From Clostridium mediterraneense (GTDB lineage: Bacteria > Bacillota > Clostridia > Clostridiales > Clostridiaceae), in assembly GCF_900091705.1 (NCBI RefSeq), contig NZ_LT594785.1:1282858-1346857 (forward strand): DNA of 64,000 bases. The letters are read 5' to 3'. The notes below the pieces were generated by a model. The model saw only the letters and a program-made list of their open reading frames with translations. It was not told the origin of the DNA and did not search any database. The position numbers and the translations under genes are program-made. This document shows, piece after piece, positions 55,796-63,882 of the stretch (position 1 is the first letter of the stretch; each line of letters starts with the position of its first letter).

Positions 55796-56026
55796 AATAT
55801 TAAAGAATTAGTTGAAACAATTGCAAAGTCATTAGTTGATTCTCCATCTGAAGTTTTTGTAACTGAAGAATTTGGAGAGCAATCAATCATACTAAAGTTG
55901 AAAGTATCAGAAAATGATACTGGAAAGATCATAGGAAAACAAGGCAAAGTTGCCAAGGCAATTAGAACTGTAGTTAAAGCAGCTGCAATCAAAGAAAACA
56001 AAAGAGTTGAAGTAGATATTATATAG
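55793..56026 (+). CDS. khpA: KH-domain RNA-binding protein KhpA (YlqC)
   Basis: A 77-residue single KH domain. The RNA-binding loop is GKIIGKQGKVAKAIRTVV (GxxG). KhpA pairs with KhpB in Firmicutes and influences cell division and RNA metabolism. ATG 55793 is the only sensible start; the ribosome site is 25 bases upstream with a hairpin between. A terminator-like hairpin follows before rimM. Confidence 0.94.
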   Translation: MNIKELVETIAKSLVDSPSEVFVTEEFGEQSIILKLKVSENDTGKIIGKQGKVAKAIRTVVKAAAIKENKRVEVDII

Positions 56027-56028
56027 AT

Positions 56029-56056
56029 AAGAGTTAGGGAGACCTAGCTCTTTTTA
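56029..56056 (+). terminator. Internal terminator between khpA and rimM
   Basis: AAGAGTTAGG (56029-56038) pairs with CCTAGCTCTT (56043-56052) with one T-G, a GAGA tetraloop and TTTTTAT. It would reduce rimM-trmD expression relative to rpsP-khpA. Confidence 0.8.
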
Positions 56057-56084
56057 TACATTCAAGGAGTAAGAGGTGAATACA

Positions 56085-56588
56085 ATGAAAGAGTTTTTAA
56101 GAATAGGTCAAATAATAAACACTCATGGAGTAAGAGGGGACGTTAAAGTTATGCCACTTACTGATGATATAAATAGATTTAAAAAACTTAAAGAAGTTTA
56201 TTTAAATAAAAAATTAGTTAAAGTTGAAAATGTAAAGTTTGTAAAAGACAAAGTTATATTAAAACTTGAAGGTATAGACTCTATGAATGAAGCAGAAAAG
56301 TATAAATTTAAAAGACCTTACTTAGAAGTTTCAAGAGAAAATGCAGTAGAATTACCAGAAGATACTTACTTTATAGCAGATTTAATTGGATGTAAAGTAA
56401 AAGATACTAATGATTTTGAGTATGGTGAAATAGCTGAAGTTATACATACAGGAAGTAATGATGTTTATTGGGTAAAAGGTCAAAAAGAAATTTTAGTACC
56501 TGTAATTAAGGAATTTGTCCTTGAAATAAATGTTGAAGATAAATTAGTAGTTATAAGACCTTCAGAGGAATGGCAAGATGAAAATTAA
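56085..56588 (+). CDS. rimM: Ribosome maturation factor RimM
   Basis: Assists 30S head assembly around S19. [22 protein letters not shown] is the family N-terminus (PRC-like beta-barrel pair); the C-terminal barrel includes [11 protein letters not shown] and [14 protein letters not shown]. The start is ATG 56085 (167 residues) after GAGGTGA (56073-56079); GTG 56076 with the preceding AAGGAG is an alternative three codons earlier. It overlaps trmD by 11 bases. Confidence 0.95.
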   Translation: MKEFLRIGQIINTHGVRGDVKVMPLTDDINRFKKLKEVYLNKKLVKVENVKFVKDKVILKLEGIDSMNEAEKYKFKRPYLEVSRENAVELPEDTYFIADLIGCKVKDTNDFEYGEIAEVIHTGSNDVYWVKGQKEILVPVIKEFVLEINVEDKLVVIRPSEEWQDEN

Positions 56589-57288
56589 TATTTTAACTCT
56601 TTTCCCAGATATGTTTAACATATTTTCACATAGTATAATGGGAAGAGCTATGGAGAATAATATTTTAGATATTAAAGCTATAGATATTAGAGATTATACT
56701 TTAAATAAACATAAAAAAGTTGATGATGCACCATATGGTGGAGGTGCAGGAATGGTTATAGCTCCACAACCTGTAGTAGATGCTTTAAAAGCTGTAAAAG
56801 AAAATAATAAAGGTAAGGTTATATTTTTAGGACCTAGAGGTAAAACTTTTAATCAGAAGCTCGCTGGAGAGTTAGCAAAAGAAAAAGAATTAATTTTTGT
56901 TTGTGGTCATTATGAAGGTATTGATGAAAGAGTTTATAAATATTTTGATATGGAGATATCTTTAGGAGATTTTGTTTTAACTGGTGGAGAAATGGCTGCC
57001 ATACCTGTTATAGATAGTATATGTAGACTTATACCTGGTGTTTTAGGAAAAGAAGAGAGCTTTCAAGAAGAATCTTTTTATGATGGAACACTTGAATATC
57101 CTCAATATACAAGACCTGTAGAGTTCGAAGGTGATAGAGTTCCTGATGTTTTAATATCAGGTCATCATGAGAATATTAGAAAATGGAGAAGAAAGCAATC
57201 GCTACTTATAACAAAAGAAAGAAGACCAGATTTATTTAAAAAATTACAATTATCTAAAGAAGACTACAAACTATTAAAAGAAAAATAG
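56578..57288 (+). CDS. trmD: tRNA (guanine(37)-N(1))-methyltransferase TrmD
   Basis: Methylates G37 of tRNAs to prevent frameshifting. [37 protein letters not shown] and [13 protein letters not shown] form the SPOUT trefoil knot; YTRPVEFEG lies near the C-terminus. Length 236. ATG 56578 lies within the rimM end, so translation is coupled. Confidence 0.98.
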   Translation: MKINILTLFPDMFNIFSHSIMGRAMENNILDIKAIDIRDYTLNKHKKVDDAPYGGGAGMVIAPQPVVDALKAVKENNKGKVIFLGPRGKTFNQKLAGELAKEKELIFVCGHYEGIDERVYKYFDMEISLGDFVLTGGEMAAIPVIDSICRLIPGVLGKEESFQEESFYDGTLEYPQYTRPVEFEGDRVPDVLISGHHENIRKWRRKQSLLITKERRPDLFKKLQLSKEDYKLLKEK

Positions 57289-57295
57289 AAAATTG

Positions 57296-57324
57296 TTGCG
57301 TAGCTATAAAACATATGATAGAAT
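57296..57324 (+). promoter_or_regulatory. Candidate promoter of rplS
   Basis: TTGCGT (57296-57301), 17 bases, TAGAAT (57319-57324). It would start transcription near 57331, just ahead of the GC-rich leader. Confidence 0.5.
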
Positions 57325-57329
57325 AAATT

Positions 57330-57400
57330 TTGTGCTAGTACGGGCGTTCCTCTGGCAAGAAGTTTGTTTAAGAGCGTCAATTATCGAAATCAAGGAGGGA
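57330..57400 (+). ncRNA. Putative L19 ribosomal protein leader
   Basis: The stretch before rplS is much richer in G+C than its surroundings (GTGCTAGTACGGGCGTTCC, then CTCTGGCAAG and AAGAGCGTCA). Rfam lists an L19 leader at this place in Firmicutes, an autoregulatory site. I could not fold it with confidence by eye. Confidence 0.45.
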
Positions 57401-57407
57401 ATGCACA

Positions 57408-57758
57408 ATGAACGAATTAATTAAGTCAATAGAACAAGAACAAATCAGAACAGATTTAGCAGAATTCCACATAGGGGACACTGTTAGAGTATATGTTAGA
57501 ATCACAGAAGGTGACAAGAGCAGAGTACAAATGTTCGAAGGAACAGTTATAAAGAGACAAAACGGTGGAATCAGAGAAACTTTCACAGTTAGAAGATTAG
57601 CTTCAGGTGTTGGAGTTGAAAGAACTTTCCCAATCAACGCTCCTATCATTGAAAAGTTAGAAGTTGTAAGAAGAGGTAAAGTAAGAAGAGCTAGATTATT
57701 CTACTTAAGAGATAGAGTAGGTAAGGCTGCTAAGGTTAAGGAATTAAAGCTTAGATAA
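57408..57758 (+). CDS. rplS: 50S ribosomal protein L19
   Basis: The 116-residue L19 contains [20 protein letters not shown] (part), [13 protein letters not shown] and [16 protein letters not shown] 57408 follows AAGGAGGGA. It has its own candidate promoter and leader and ends with a terminator. Codon use is C-enriched like rpsP. Confidence 0.98.
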   Translation: MNELIKSIEQEQIRTDLAEFHIGDTVRVYVRITEGDKSRVQMFEGTVIKRQNGGIRETFTVRRLASGVGVERTFPINAPIIEKLEVVRRGKVRRARLFYLRDRVGKAAKVKELKLR

Positions 57759-57779
57759 TTAAATTTAATTATTATATAG

Positions 57780-57815
57780 AAAACTGGGGCTAGTAATAGT
57801 CCCGTTTTTTATTTT
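57780..57815 (+). terminator. Intrinsic terminator after rplS
   Basis: AAAAC, bulged T, GGGGCTA pair with TAGTCCC, GTTTT around a GTAA loop, followed by a T-run. Confidence 0.85.
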
Positions 57816-57870
57816 ATATAAAAGATGATAATATATATTTGGAAAATTAATTTGAAGGGAGTTGTTTATA

Positions 57871-58719
57871 TTGACAATTCAATGGTTTCCAGGGCATATG
57901 GCCAAAACTAGAAGAAAGATACAAGAAAATTTAAAGCTTGTTGACGCTGTTATAGAAATTAGAGATGCTAGAATAGTTAGGTCATCAAAAAATCCAGAAA
58001 TAGATAAAATATGTGGTAATAAGCCAAGACTTATATTACTTAATAAGAGTGATCTTTGTAATTCTCAAATAACAAAAGAATGGAAAGAAAGCTTAAGTAA
58101 TGATACAACTACAGTTTTAGAAGTAAACTGCTTAACAGGAGCAGGAATTAAGGCTATAAAGCCTGCTTTAGATAAGCTTTTAAAAGAAAAGCATGATAGA
58201 TTAAGATCTAAAGGTGTTGTAAAAATAGTAACTAGAGTTATGGTTGTTGGTATACCTAATGTTGGTAAGTCAACATTTATAAATAAAATGGCTAGAAATA
58301 CTATAGCTAAAACAGGAGATAGACCAGGAGTAACTAAGAATAATCAATGGATTAAAACAAAAATTGATATAGATCTTTTAGATACACCAGGAGTTTTATG
58401 GCCAAAGTTTGAAGATGAAGAAGTAGGATACAACCTTGCATTTACGGGAGCTATAAAAGATGAAATTATGGATACAGAAGAGCTTGCATATAAATTAGTT
58501 GAAAGGCTAGGACTTGTTGCTCCAAAGAATCTTATGGAAAGATATAAGCTTACTGAATTATCAGAAGATCCTCTTGAAAATCTAGATAATATAGCTAGAA
58601 AAAGAGGATGTATTATGTCAGGTGGAAGAATTGATTATAATAGAATATCAGCTATTATCTTAGATGAATTTAGAGCTGGAACAATAGGGAAGATTTCTCT
58701 AGAAAGACCAGAAAAGTAG
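57871..58719 (+). CDS. rbgA: Ribosome biogenesis GTPase RbgA (YlqF)
   Basis: A circularly permuted GTPase needed for late 50S assembly (L16 incorporation). Order of motifs is G4 LLNKSDL (~53), then G1 GIPNVGKST (~129), then G3 DTPGVLWP. The start is TTG 57871, giving MTIQWFPGHMAKTRRKI as in Bacillus; GAAGGGAG lies nine bases before it, while TTG 57862 directly abuts that site. Length 282. rnhB follows after 12 bases. Confidence 0.97.
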   Translation: MTIQWFPGHMAKTRRKIQENLKLVDAVIEIRDARIVRSSKNPEIDKICGNKPRLILLNKSDLCNSQITKEWKESLSNDTTTVLEVNCLTGAGIKAIKPALDKLLKEKHDRLRSKGVVKIVTRVMVVGIPNVGKSTFINKMARNTIAKTGDRPGVTKNNQWIKTKIDIDLLDTPGVLWPKFEDEEVGYNLAFTGAIKDEIMDTEELAYKLVERLGLVAPKNLMERYKLTELSEDPLENLDNIARKRGCIMSGGRIDYNRISAIILDEFRAGTIGKISLERPEK

Positions 58720-58731
58720 GAGTAGAGTTTT

Positions 58732-59550
58732 ATGGATATTTTAGCCCATGATTTAGAAGAAAATTTATCTAACTATTCATATAAAATTATAAATGAAAAA
58801 GTAAAAGATATAGAAGTATCAAAAGAAACTAAAAATACTTTAGAAAAGATAATAGAAATTTTAAAGCTTGATAAAAGAAAGAATGTATATTCATTAGGAG
58901 AAAGACTTGAAAAGAAGTTAGATAAGTATATTGCTGAAATAGAAAGAGTTAAAGCAATGTATGAGTTTGATAAAGCTCTTGGTGAGGGCAAGATAGTTGC
59001 TGGAGTCGATGAAGTAGGAAGAGGACCTCTTGCAGGACCTATTGTTGCTGCTGCAGTTATTTTAGATTTAGATAATATGGATGATATTATTTTAGAAATA
59101 AATGATTCTAAATTATTATCTGAAGAAAAAAGAGAAAGACTTGCTGCTGAAATTAAGAAAAGAGCTATTTCTTATTGTATTGCAGAAAAAACTCATGATG
59201 ATATAGATAATAAGGGAATATCATATTGTAATAATCAAATATTTATAGATAGCTGTGAAGGTTTATCGCAAAAACCATATATGGTTCTTTCAGATGGTTA
59301 TTTAATTAAGAATTTTGAAGGGAATAATAAATCAGTTATTAAAGGTGATAGAAAAAGTGCATCAATAGCCTGTGCCTCAATAATTGCTAAAGTTTATAGA
59401 GATAATTTGATGAAAGAATATGATAAAGAGTTTAGTGGATATGACTTTGCTAAAAATGTAGGTTATGGAACTAAAAATCATTTAGAAGCTTTAAAGGAAA
59501 AGGGACCTTGTGAAATTCATAGAAAGAGTTTTATAAGAAATTTAATATAA
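58732..59550 (+). CDS. rnhB: Ribonuclease HII
   Basis: Removes ribonucleotides and RNA primers from DNA. The catalytic region begins VAGVDEVGRGPLAGPIVAAA (Asp and Glu), with NDSKLLSEEKRE, and KGDRKSASIACASIIAKVYRD, DFAKNVGYGTKNH-type blocks. The 272-residue length includes an N-terminal ~80-residue extension typical of Firmicute RNase HII. It is cotranscribed with rbgA, as in Bacillus. Confidence 0.97.
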   Translation: MDILAHDLEENLSNYSYKIINEKVKDIEVSKETKNTLEKIIEILKLDKRKNVYSLGERLEKKLDKYIAEIERVKAMYEFDKALGEGKIVAGVDEVGRGPLAGPIVAAAVILDLDNMDDIILEINDSKLLSEEKRERLAAEIKKRAISYCIAEKTHDDIDNKGISYCNNQIFIDSCEGLSQKPYMVLSDGYLIKNFEGNNKSVIKGDRKSASIACASIIAKVYRDNLMKEYDKEFSGYDFAKNVGYGTKNHLEALKEKGPCEIHRKSFIRNLI

Positions 59551-59553
59551 GAT

Positions 59554-59590
59554 AAAGGGGATTTCTAATTATAGGGGTCTCCTTTTTATT
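59554..59590 (+). terminator. Intrinsic terminator after rnhB
   Basis: AAAGGGGA (59554-59561) pairs with TCTCCTTT (59578-59585) with one G-T, then T-rich sequence. Confidence 0.7.
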
Positions 59591-59683
59591 TATAAATAAT
59601 AGTATAATTTTAAAATATATAAAAATATGGACCATTGTATTGTAAGAAAACGATGTAATTTGTTTTATTGTAATGTTTAGATG

Positions 59684-59712
59684 TTGAATACTTAATAAGT
59701 AAAAGTTAGAAT
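59684..59712 (+). promoter_or_regulatory. Promoter of the Gly/Asn-rich exported protein gene
   Basis: TTGAAT (59684-59689), 17 bases, TAGAAT (59707-59712). Confidence 0.5.
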
Positions 59713-59757
59713 AGATAGAGGTCTTATTTATATATTTTAGAAAAAGTAGGTGATTTT

Positions 59758-60363
59758 GTGAAAAGGAAAGGTATAATTGCTGTTTTAATAGCACTTATAG
59801 TTGGTGTAGGAACTGCATATTTAATTAATGAAGGACCTAAGACAGAAGTTTTTGAACCTTTATTAGTTTCTATAGAGGGTGGACAAGTATCAAAGCTACA
59901 AGATATAAAGGGAAATCCTACACAAGAAGAGATAGATAATGATATGTCTATTATAGAAATGAATGATATAAATTTATATACTAAGATGTTATATGAGTAT
60001 AGTAGAGATAGAGATAGCTTTAATAGAAATTTTAATAAGTATATAAATTTATACAATTCATATATAACTGGAGATAATATGTATAATGATTATTATGTAA
60101 GTATAGATAATTTAATTAAATATTATAATTCAGTGAATCCTTCAAATCAAGAAAATTATGATAATAATTATAATAATTATAATGAAGCTGGAGTAGGAGT
60201 AAGTGTAGGTATTGGTAGATCAAGATATGGTGCATCAGATGATGAAAATACAAGATTTAACGGTGGTTCAAGAGGTTTCGGACGATTCTTTGGAGTAGGT
60301 TCAGGAGATGAAGGAGAAGGTGAATCTTCAGGACATGGTGGTCATGGTGGAGGTGGCGACTAA
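59758..60363 (+). CDS. Gly/Asn-rich membrane-anchored or secreted protein, unknown function
   Basis: Not recognised. A 201-residue protein starting at GTG 59758 after AGGTGAT. Residues 1-24 (MKRKGIIAVLIALIVGVGTAYL) form a signal anchor or uncleaved signal peptide without a lipobox cysteine. A helical, acidic middle follows (~30-125). The C-terminal 60 residues are low complexity: NYDNNYNNYNEAGVG, then a glycine-rich tail ending HGGHGGGGD. It is bounded by terminators and has its own promoter. The tail could bind metal through its two His residues or interact with the wall; this is speculation. Confidence 0.75.
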   Translation: MKRKGIIAVLIALIVGVGTAYLINEGPKTEVFEPLLVSIEGGQVSKLQDIKGNPTQEEIDNDMSIIEMNDINLYTKMLYEYSRDRDSFNRNFNKYINLYNSYITGDNMYNDYYVSIDNLIKYYNSVNPSNQENYDNNYNNYNEAGVGVSVGIGRSRYGASDDENTRFNGGSRGFGRFFGVGSGDEGEGESSGHGGHGGGGD

Positions 60364-60396
60364 AATATAGTCACTTTAAAGTTAAATTTATCATAT

Positions 60397-60430
60397 AAGA
60401 GCTATTTTTAAATAGCTCTTTTTTATTTTA
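60397..60430 (+). terminator. Intrinsic terminator after the Gly/Asn-rich gene
   Basis: AAGAGCTATT (60397-60406) pairs with AATAGCTCTT (60411-60420), then a T-run. Confidence 0.9.
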
Positions 60431-60583
60431 AAAGAATAATTTTTTTAATTTGGATAATACTAGATTTAAATTGGTTTTAATTAGAAGTGATTTAACTTAA
60501 AAAATGTTCTTCAATTAAATAAATCATTATAGATTTACTTAAGTTTATAATCATTTTAATTTTTAAAATAAGGAGTGTTATAT

Positions 60584-61828
60584 ATGACAATGAATCCCTT
60601 TGAGGAAAAACCAGTTGATTTAGAATCAACTTTTGAAAGTTGGGGAGAACTTTATCCAAAGCAATATAATAAGGAAGAAGTAGATCCTTATACAAAAACA
60701 CGTATAATTCTTATGAATGGTACAGAGTTTGAAGCAAATGCGTTTTCACATCAATTTTCAAGACATTGTACTAACAATGAGCTTAGAAGAGAAATAGCTC
60801 GTTTAAGAAGAATTGAGCAACAACAACAAAAGAAGATAAGTAATTTAAAGCCTTTAGATGAAACAATTCTTGAGACAACAATAAGCTATGAGCAATTAGC
60901 TGTAGATTTAACAGCAGTTCTTGCTAAAAATGAAAAAGATGTAGATGTTAGAGCAGCTTTAGATTTTGCGTTATTAGAAGATTTTGACCATCTTTATAGA
61001 TATGCAGATTTATTAGAAATGGATCAGGGGATTAAAGCAGAAAATCTTGTTGGACATTATACTGAAATAATGCCAGCTCGTCCTACTATTGCACACCATA
61101 GACATCCATTTGATTCAATGAGAAATTATACAGATTCTAAGAAGACAGATTTATTAACAAAATTAAATATAGGTATAATAACAGCTGCTGAGCAGCAAAC
61201 TATGAATTATTATATGAATGTAGGTGCTTTTTATAAAAATGATATAGGAAGAAAGCTCTATTTAGAAATAGGTATGGTTGAAGAGGACCATGTTTCTCAA
61301 TATGCTAGCTTAAAAGATACTACATGTACTTGGTTAGAAGAATTACTTATGCATGAGTATACAGAATGTTATCTATATTATTCTTGTTATAAAACAGAAG
61401 TAAATGAAAATGTAAAAAAAGTTTGGGAGCACAATTTAATTCAAGAAATAGCTCATTTACATAAGGCTGCAGAGCTTCTTAAAAAATATGAAAATAAAGA
61501 TTGGCAACAAGTTATACCAAATGGAACATTCCCTAAAATACTTGAATTAAAATCTAATAAGGAATATATAAGAGAAGTTATAAAAACTGCTAATGTTACA
61601 GCAAAAAGAGAAAGCTATACAGATGTATCAAATCTAGGTAAAGATTCAGATTTTTATAGATATCAATCAAAGATTAATTCTAATTTAGATGAGGTTGCTA
61701 GCCATAAAGTTATTAAAGATTATATAGCTAAAAATGGAGAAGATTATAGGTTCCAAGAAGGTAGTCATCCAATAGAAGAATTAAATAATAAAAAAGTTGA
61801 TAATACTAGTATAGGAAGAATTAAATAA
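60584..61828 (+). CDS. Ferritin-like diiron protein, unknown function
   Basis: A 414-residue protein whose middle is a four-helix ferritin-like bundle. A full set of diiron ligands is visible: Glu203 (AAEQQTMNYY), Glu233xxHis236 (VEEDHVSQY), Glu258 (MHEYTECYLYY) and Glu288xxHis291 (IQEIAHLHK). This is the E...ExxH pattern repeated twice, as in rubrerythrins, but no rubredoxin Cys domain is present. An N-terminal helical region (~98-147) looks like a second, degenerate bundle half, with LLEDFDHLYR. The C-terminal ~90 residues are of unknown type. The start is ATG 60584, eight bases after AAGGAG. Function could be peroxide reduction or an oxygenase-type reaction. Confidence 0.75.
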   Translation: MTMNPFEEKPVDLESTFESWGELYPKQYNKEEVDPYTKTRIILMNGTEFEANAFSHQFSRHCTNNELRREIARLRRIEQQQQKKISNLKPLDETILETTISYEQLAVDLTAVLAKNEKDVDVRAALDFALLEDFDHLYRYADLLEMDQGIKAENLVGHYTEIMPARPTIAHHRHPFDSMRNYTDSKKTDLLTKLNIGIITAAEQQTMNYYMNVGAFYKNDIGRKLYLEIGMVEEDHVSQYASLKDTTCTWLEELLMHEYTECYLYYSCYKTEVNENVKKVWEHNLIQEIAHLHKAAELLKKYENKDWQQVIPNGTFPKILELKSNKEYIREVIKTANVTAKRESYTDVSNLGKDSDFYRYQSKINSNLDEVASHKVIKDYIAKNGEDYRFQEGSHPIEELNNKKVDNTSIGRIK

Positions 61829-61836
61829 AGAGAGTA

Positions 61837-61870
61837 AAAAGATGATTCTAGGCAAGAATCATCTTTTTTA
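61837..61870. terminator. Bidirectional terminator between the ferritin-like gene and yraN
   Basis: A perfect 13-bp stem AAAAGATGATTCT / AGAATCATCTTTT (61837-61867) flanked by A-run and T-run, serving both converging genes. Confidence 0.9.
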
Positions 61871-62242
61871 TTATGTTCTGAATGCATCTTCGATATGATT
61901 AATTTTAGCATCAGAGAAATTATTAGAGCTAAGAATTATTTCTATAATATCAAATCTAATAAAACAATCATAAATATTATTTTTATAAAGATAATATTTA
62001 GCAGTATTTATAATTCTTTTAGATTTTATATAATTTACTGCTTCCACAGGTAAGCCAAATTTAGTGTAAAAACGAGTTTTAACTTCTATAAATACCAAGA
62101 TATCCTTATCTTTTGCAATTATATCAATTTCACCTGAGTTAGAATTGAATTTACAATCTAATATAGTATAATTTTTCAATTTTAAATATTTTGTGGCTAA
62201 ATCTTCTCCAAAATCTCCTATTAATTTATTATATTTTTTCAT
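61871..62242 (-). CDS. yraN: YraN/UPF0102-family nuclease-like protein
   Basis: A 123-residue protein with the restriction-endonuclease-like fold. GDFGEDLATKYLKLKNYTIL is the N-terminal helix, and GEIDIIAKDKDILVFIEVKTR supplies the Asp and the EVK catalytic-type residues. The cellular role is unknown. The minus-strand ribosome site TAGGTGAT precedes ATG 62242. It usually lies on the same strand between rnhB and comM; here it is inverted. Confidence 0.92.
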   Translation of the reverse strand: MKKYNKLIGDFGEDLATKYLKLKNYTILDCKFNSNSGEIDIIAKDKDILVFIEVKTRFYTKFGLPVEAVNYIKSKRIINTAKYYLYKNNIYDCFIRFDIIEIILSSNNFSDAKINHIEDAFRT

Positions 62243-62361
62243 TAAATCACCTATCTTAATTAAATTATTATCTTTAATTAAATTATTTAAACTTTAAATG
62301 TTTAAAATTTATGTAAAAAGGATAGTAATTTTTAAGAGAATAAAATTTAGGAGGAGTAAAA

Positions 62362-63882
62362 ATGGCTGTTACTTTAATTAGTTCTACATATGAAGGAATA
62401 GAAGGAGTTCTTATTAGAATAGAAGTAGATATTTCAAAAGGACTTCCTTCATTTAATATAGTTGGTCTTGCAGACACATCAGTAAAGGAATCAAAGGAGA
62501 GAGTTAGAGCTGCTATAAGTAATTCATCTTATAATTTTCCACTTGGAAGAGTTACTGTAAATCTTGCACCAGCTAATATAAGGAAAAAAGGTTCAGGATT
62601 TGATTTAGCTATAGCACTTGCAATTCTTATGGAAAGTAACCAAATTTACAATTCAGAAAAAGATGAATTTTTATATTTAGGAGAATTATCTTTAAATGGA
62701 GAAATAAAATCTGTAAAAGGAGTTTTATCGTCTGTAATTAAGGCAAAAGAAAGTGGATATAAAAATGTAATAATACCTAGAGATAATCTAGAAGAATGTA
62801 ATATTATAGATGGAATAAATATTTATGCGGTAAATAATTTAAAAGAAGTTGTTGAATTTTTAAATTATAAGCATTTAAAGCCAGAAAAAATAAGAAAATT
62901 TAAATCAAATATAGAAAAATCAAGTGATTTTCATAGTATAGCAGGACAAGAGGGAGCGAAAAAGGCCTTAGCTGTCGCAGCAGCAGGTGGACATAATATA
63001 GTGTTAGAAGGGCCTCCTGGTTCAGGAAAAACATTACTTGCAAAATCATTAATAGAATTACTTCCTAGTTTAACTTTTGAAGAAGCATTAGAAATTACTA
63101 AGATATACAGTATAAAAGGTGAGCTTGAAAATGGAATATTAGAGAGGAGACCTTTTAGGACACCTCATCATACAATAACTAAAACAGCCCTTATAGGTGG
63201 TGGAAGAGAGTTAAAGCTTGGAGAAATATCTATGGCTCATAATGGTATTCTTTTTTTAGATGAGTTATTAGAGTTTGATAAGTCAGTAGTGGAAAGTCTT
63301 AGAGAGCCATTAGAAGTCGGGAAAATAAATATATCAAGAAATATAGGAAGTGTACAATACCCAGCTAATTTTACTTTAGTAGCTGCTTTTAATCCTTGTC
63401 CTTGTGGAAATTATATGAGTGAGGTGGGGGAAAGAAAGTGTAGTTGTTCTGAAGCAGCAATAAAAAGTTATGAAAATAAATTATCAAAGGCTATGAAAGA
63501 TAGAATAGATTTATTTTGTTTTGTGAATTATACTTCTTATGAAAATCTCAATAAAAGAATAGAAAGTGATTACTTTAAAAATATTGAAGAAAGAATAAAT
63601 AAGGCTATAAAAAGACAGGAAGAAAGATATAAGGATTTAGATATAAGAAGAAATTCACAGCTTAATTATAAACAGATAAATAAATATATAAAATTAGACA
63701 TAGAATGTCATAATACTTTAGAAAATATTTATAAAAGCTTTGGAGTAAGTAGTAGAGTTCTTCATAAGATAATAAAAATTGCTAGGACTCTTGCAGATCT
63801 TGATGATAAAGATGAAATACAAAAAATCCATATTTATGAGGCATTAGGATATAGAAAAAATATAAGAGGAGAGGTTATATAA
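62362..63882 (+). CDS. comM: ComM/YifB-family Mg chelatase-like AAA+ ATPase
   Basis: ComM is a hexameric AAA+ helicase that extends recombination tracts in natural transformation. The N-terminal ChlI-like domain is S5-fold: GLPSFNIVGLADTSVKESKERV (part). The AAA+ core has LEGPPGSGKTLLAKSL (~residue 212), Walker B ILFLDELLEFDKSV and the inserted zinc-like cluster NPCPCGNY...CSC. Length 506. It overlaps dprA by one base (TAATG), another DNA-uptake gene, so a competence-type operon starts here. Confidence 0.94.
   Translation: MAVTLISSTYEGIEGVLIRIEVDISKGLPSFNIVGLADTSVKESKERVRAAISNSSYNFPLGRVTVNLAPANIRKKGSGFDLAIALAILMESNQIYNSEKDEFLYLGELSLNGEIKSVKGVLSSVIKAKESGYKNVIIPRDNLEECNIIDGINIYAVNNLKEVVEFLNYKHLKPEKIRKFKSNIEKSSDFHSIAGQEGAKKALAVAAAGGHNIVLEGPPGSGKTLLAKSLIELLPSLTFEEALEITKIYSIKGELENGILERRPFRTPHHTITKTALIGGGRELKLGEISMAHNGILFLDELLEFDKSVVESLREPLEVGKINISRNIGSVQYPANFTLVAAFNPCPCGNYMSEVGERKCSCSEAAIKSYENKLSKAMKDRIDLFCFVNYTSYENLNKRIESDYFKNIEERINKAIKRQEERYKDLDIRRNSQLNYKQINKYIKLDIECHNTLENIYKSFGVSSRVLHKIIKIARTLADLDDKDEIQKIHIYEALGYRKNIRGEVI

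Noticed and set aside
59627-59680. A 17-codon frame (ATG GAC CAT ...) in the rnhB downstream region
   Set aside because: No ribosome binding site and it precedes the promoter of the next gene.
62253-62290. Direct repeat TTAATTAAATTATT twice between yraN and comM
   Set aside because: It is simple AT-rich sequence in a divergent promoter gap; two copies are not enough to suggest a function.
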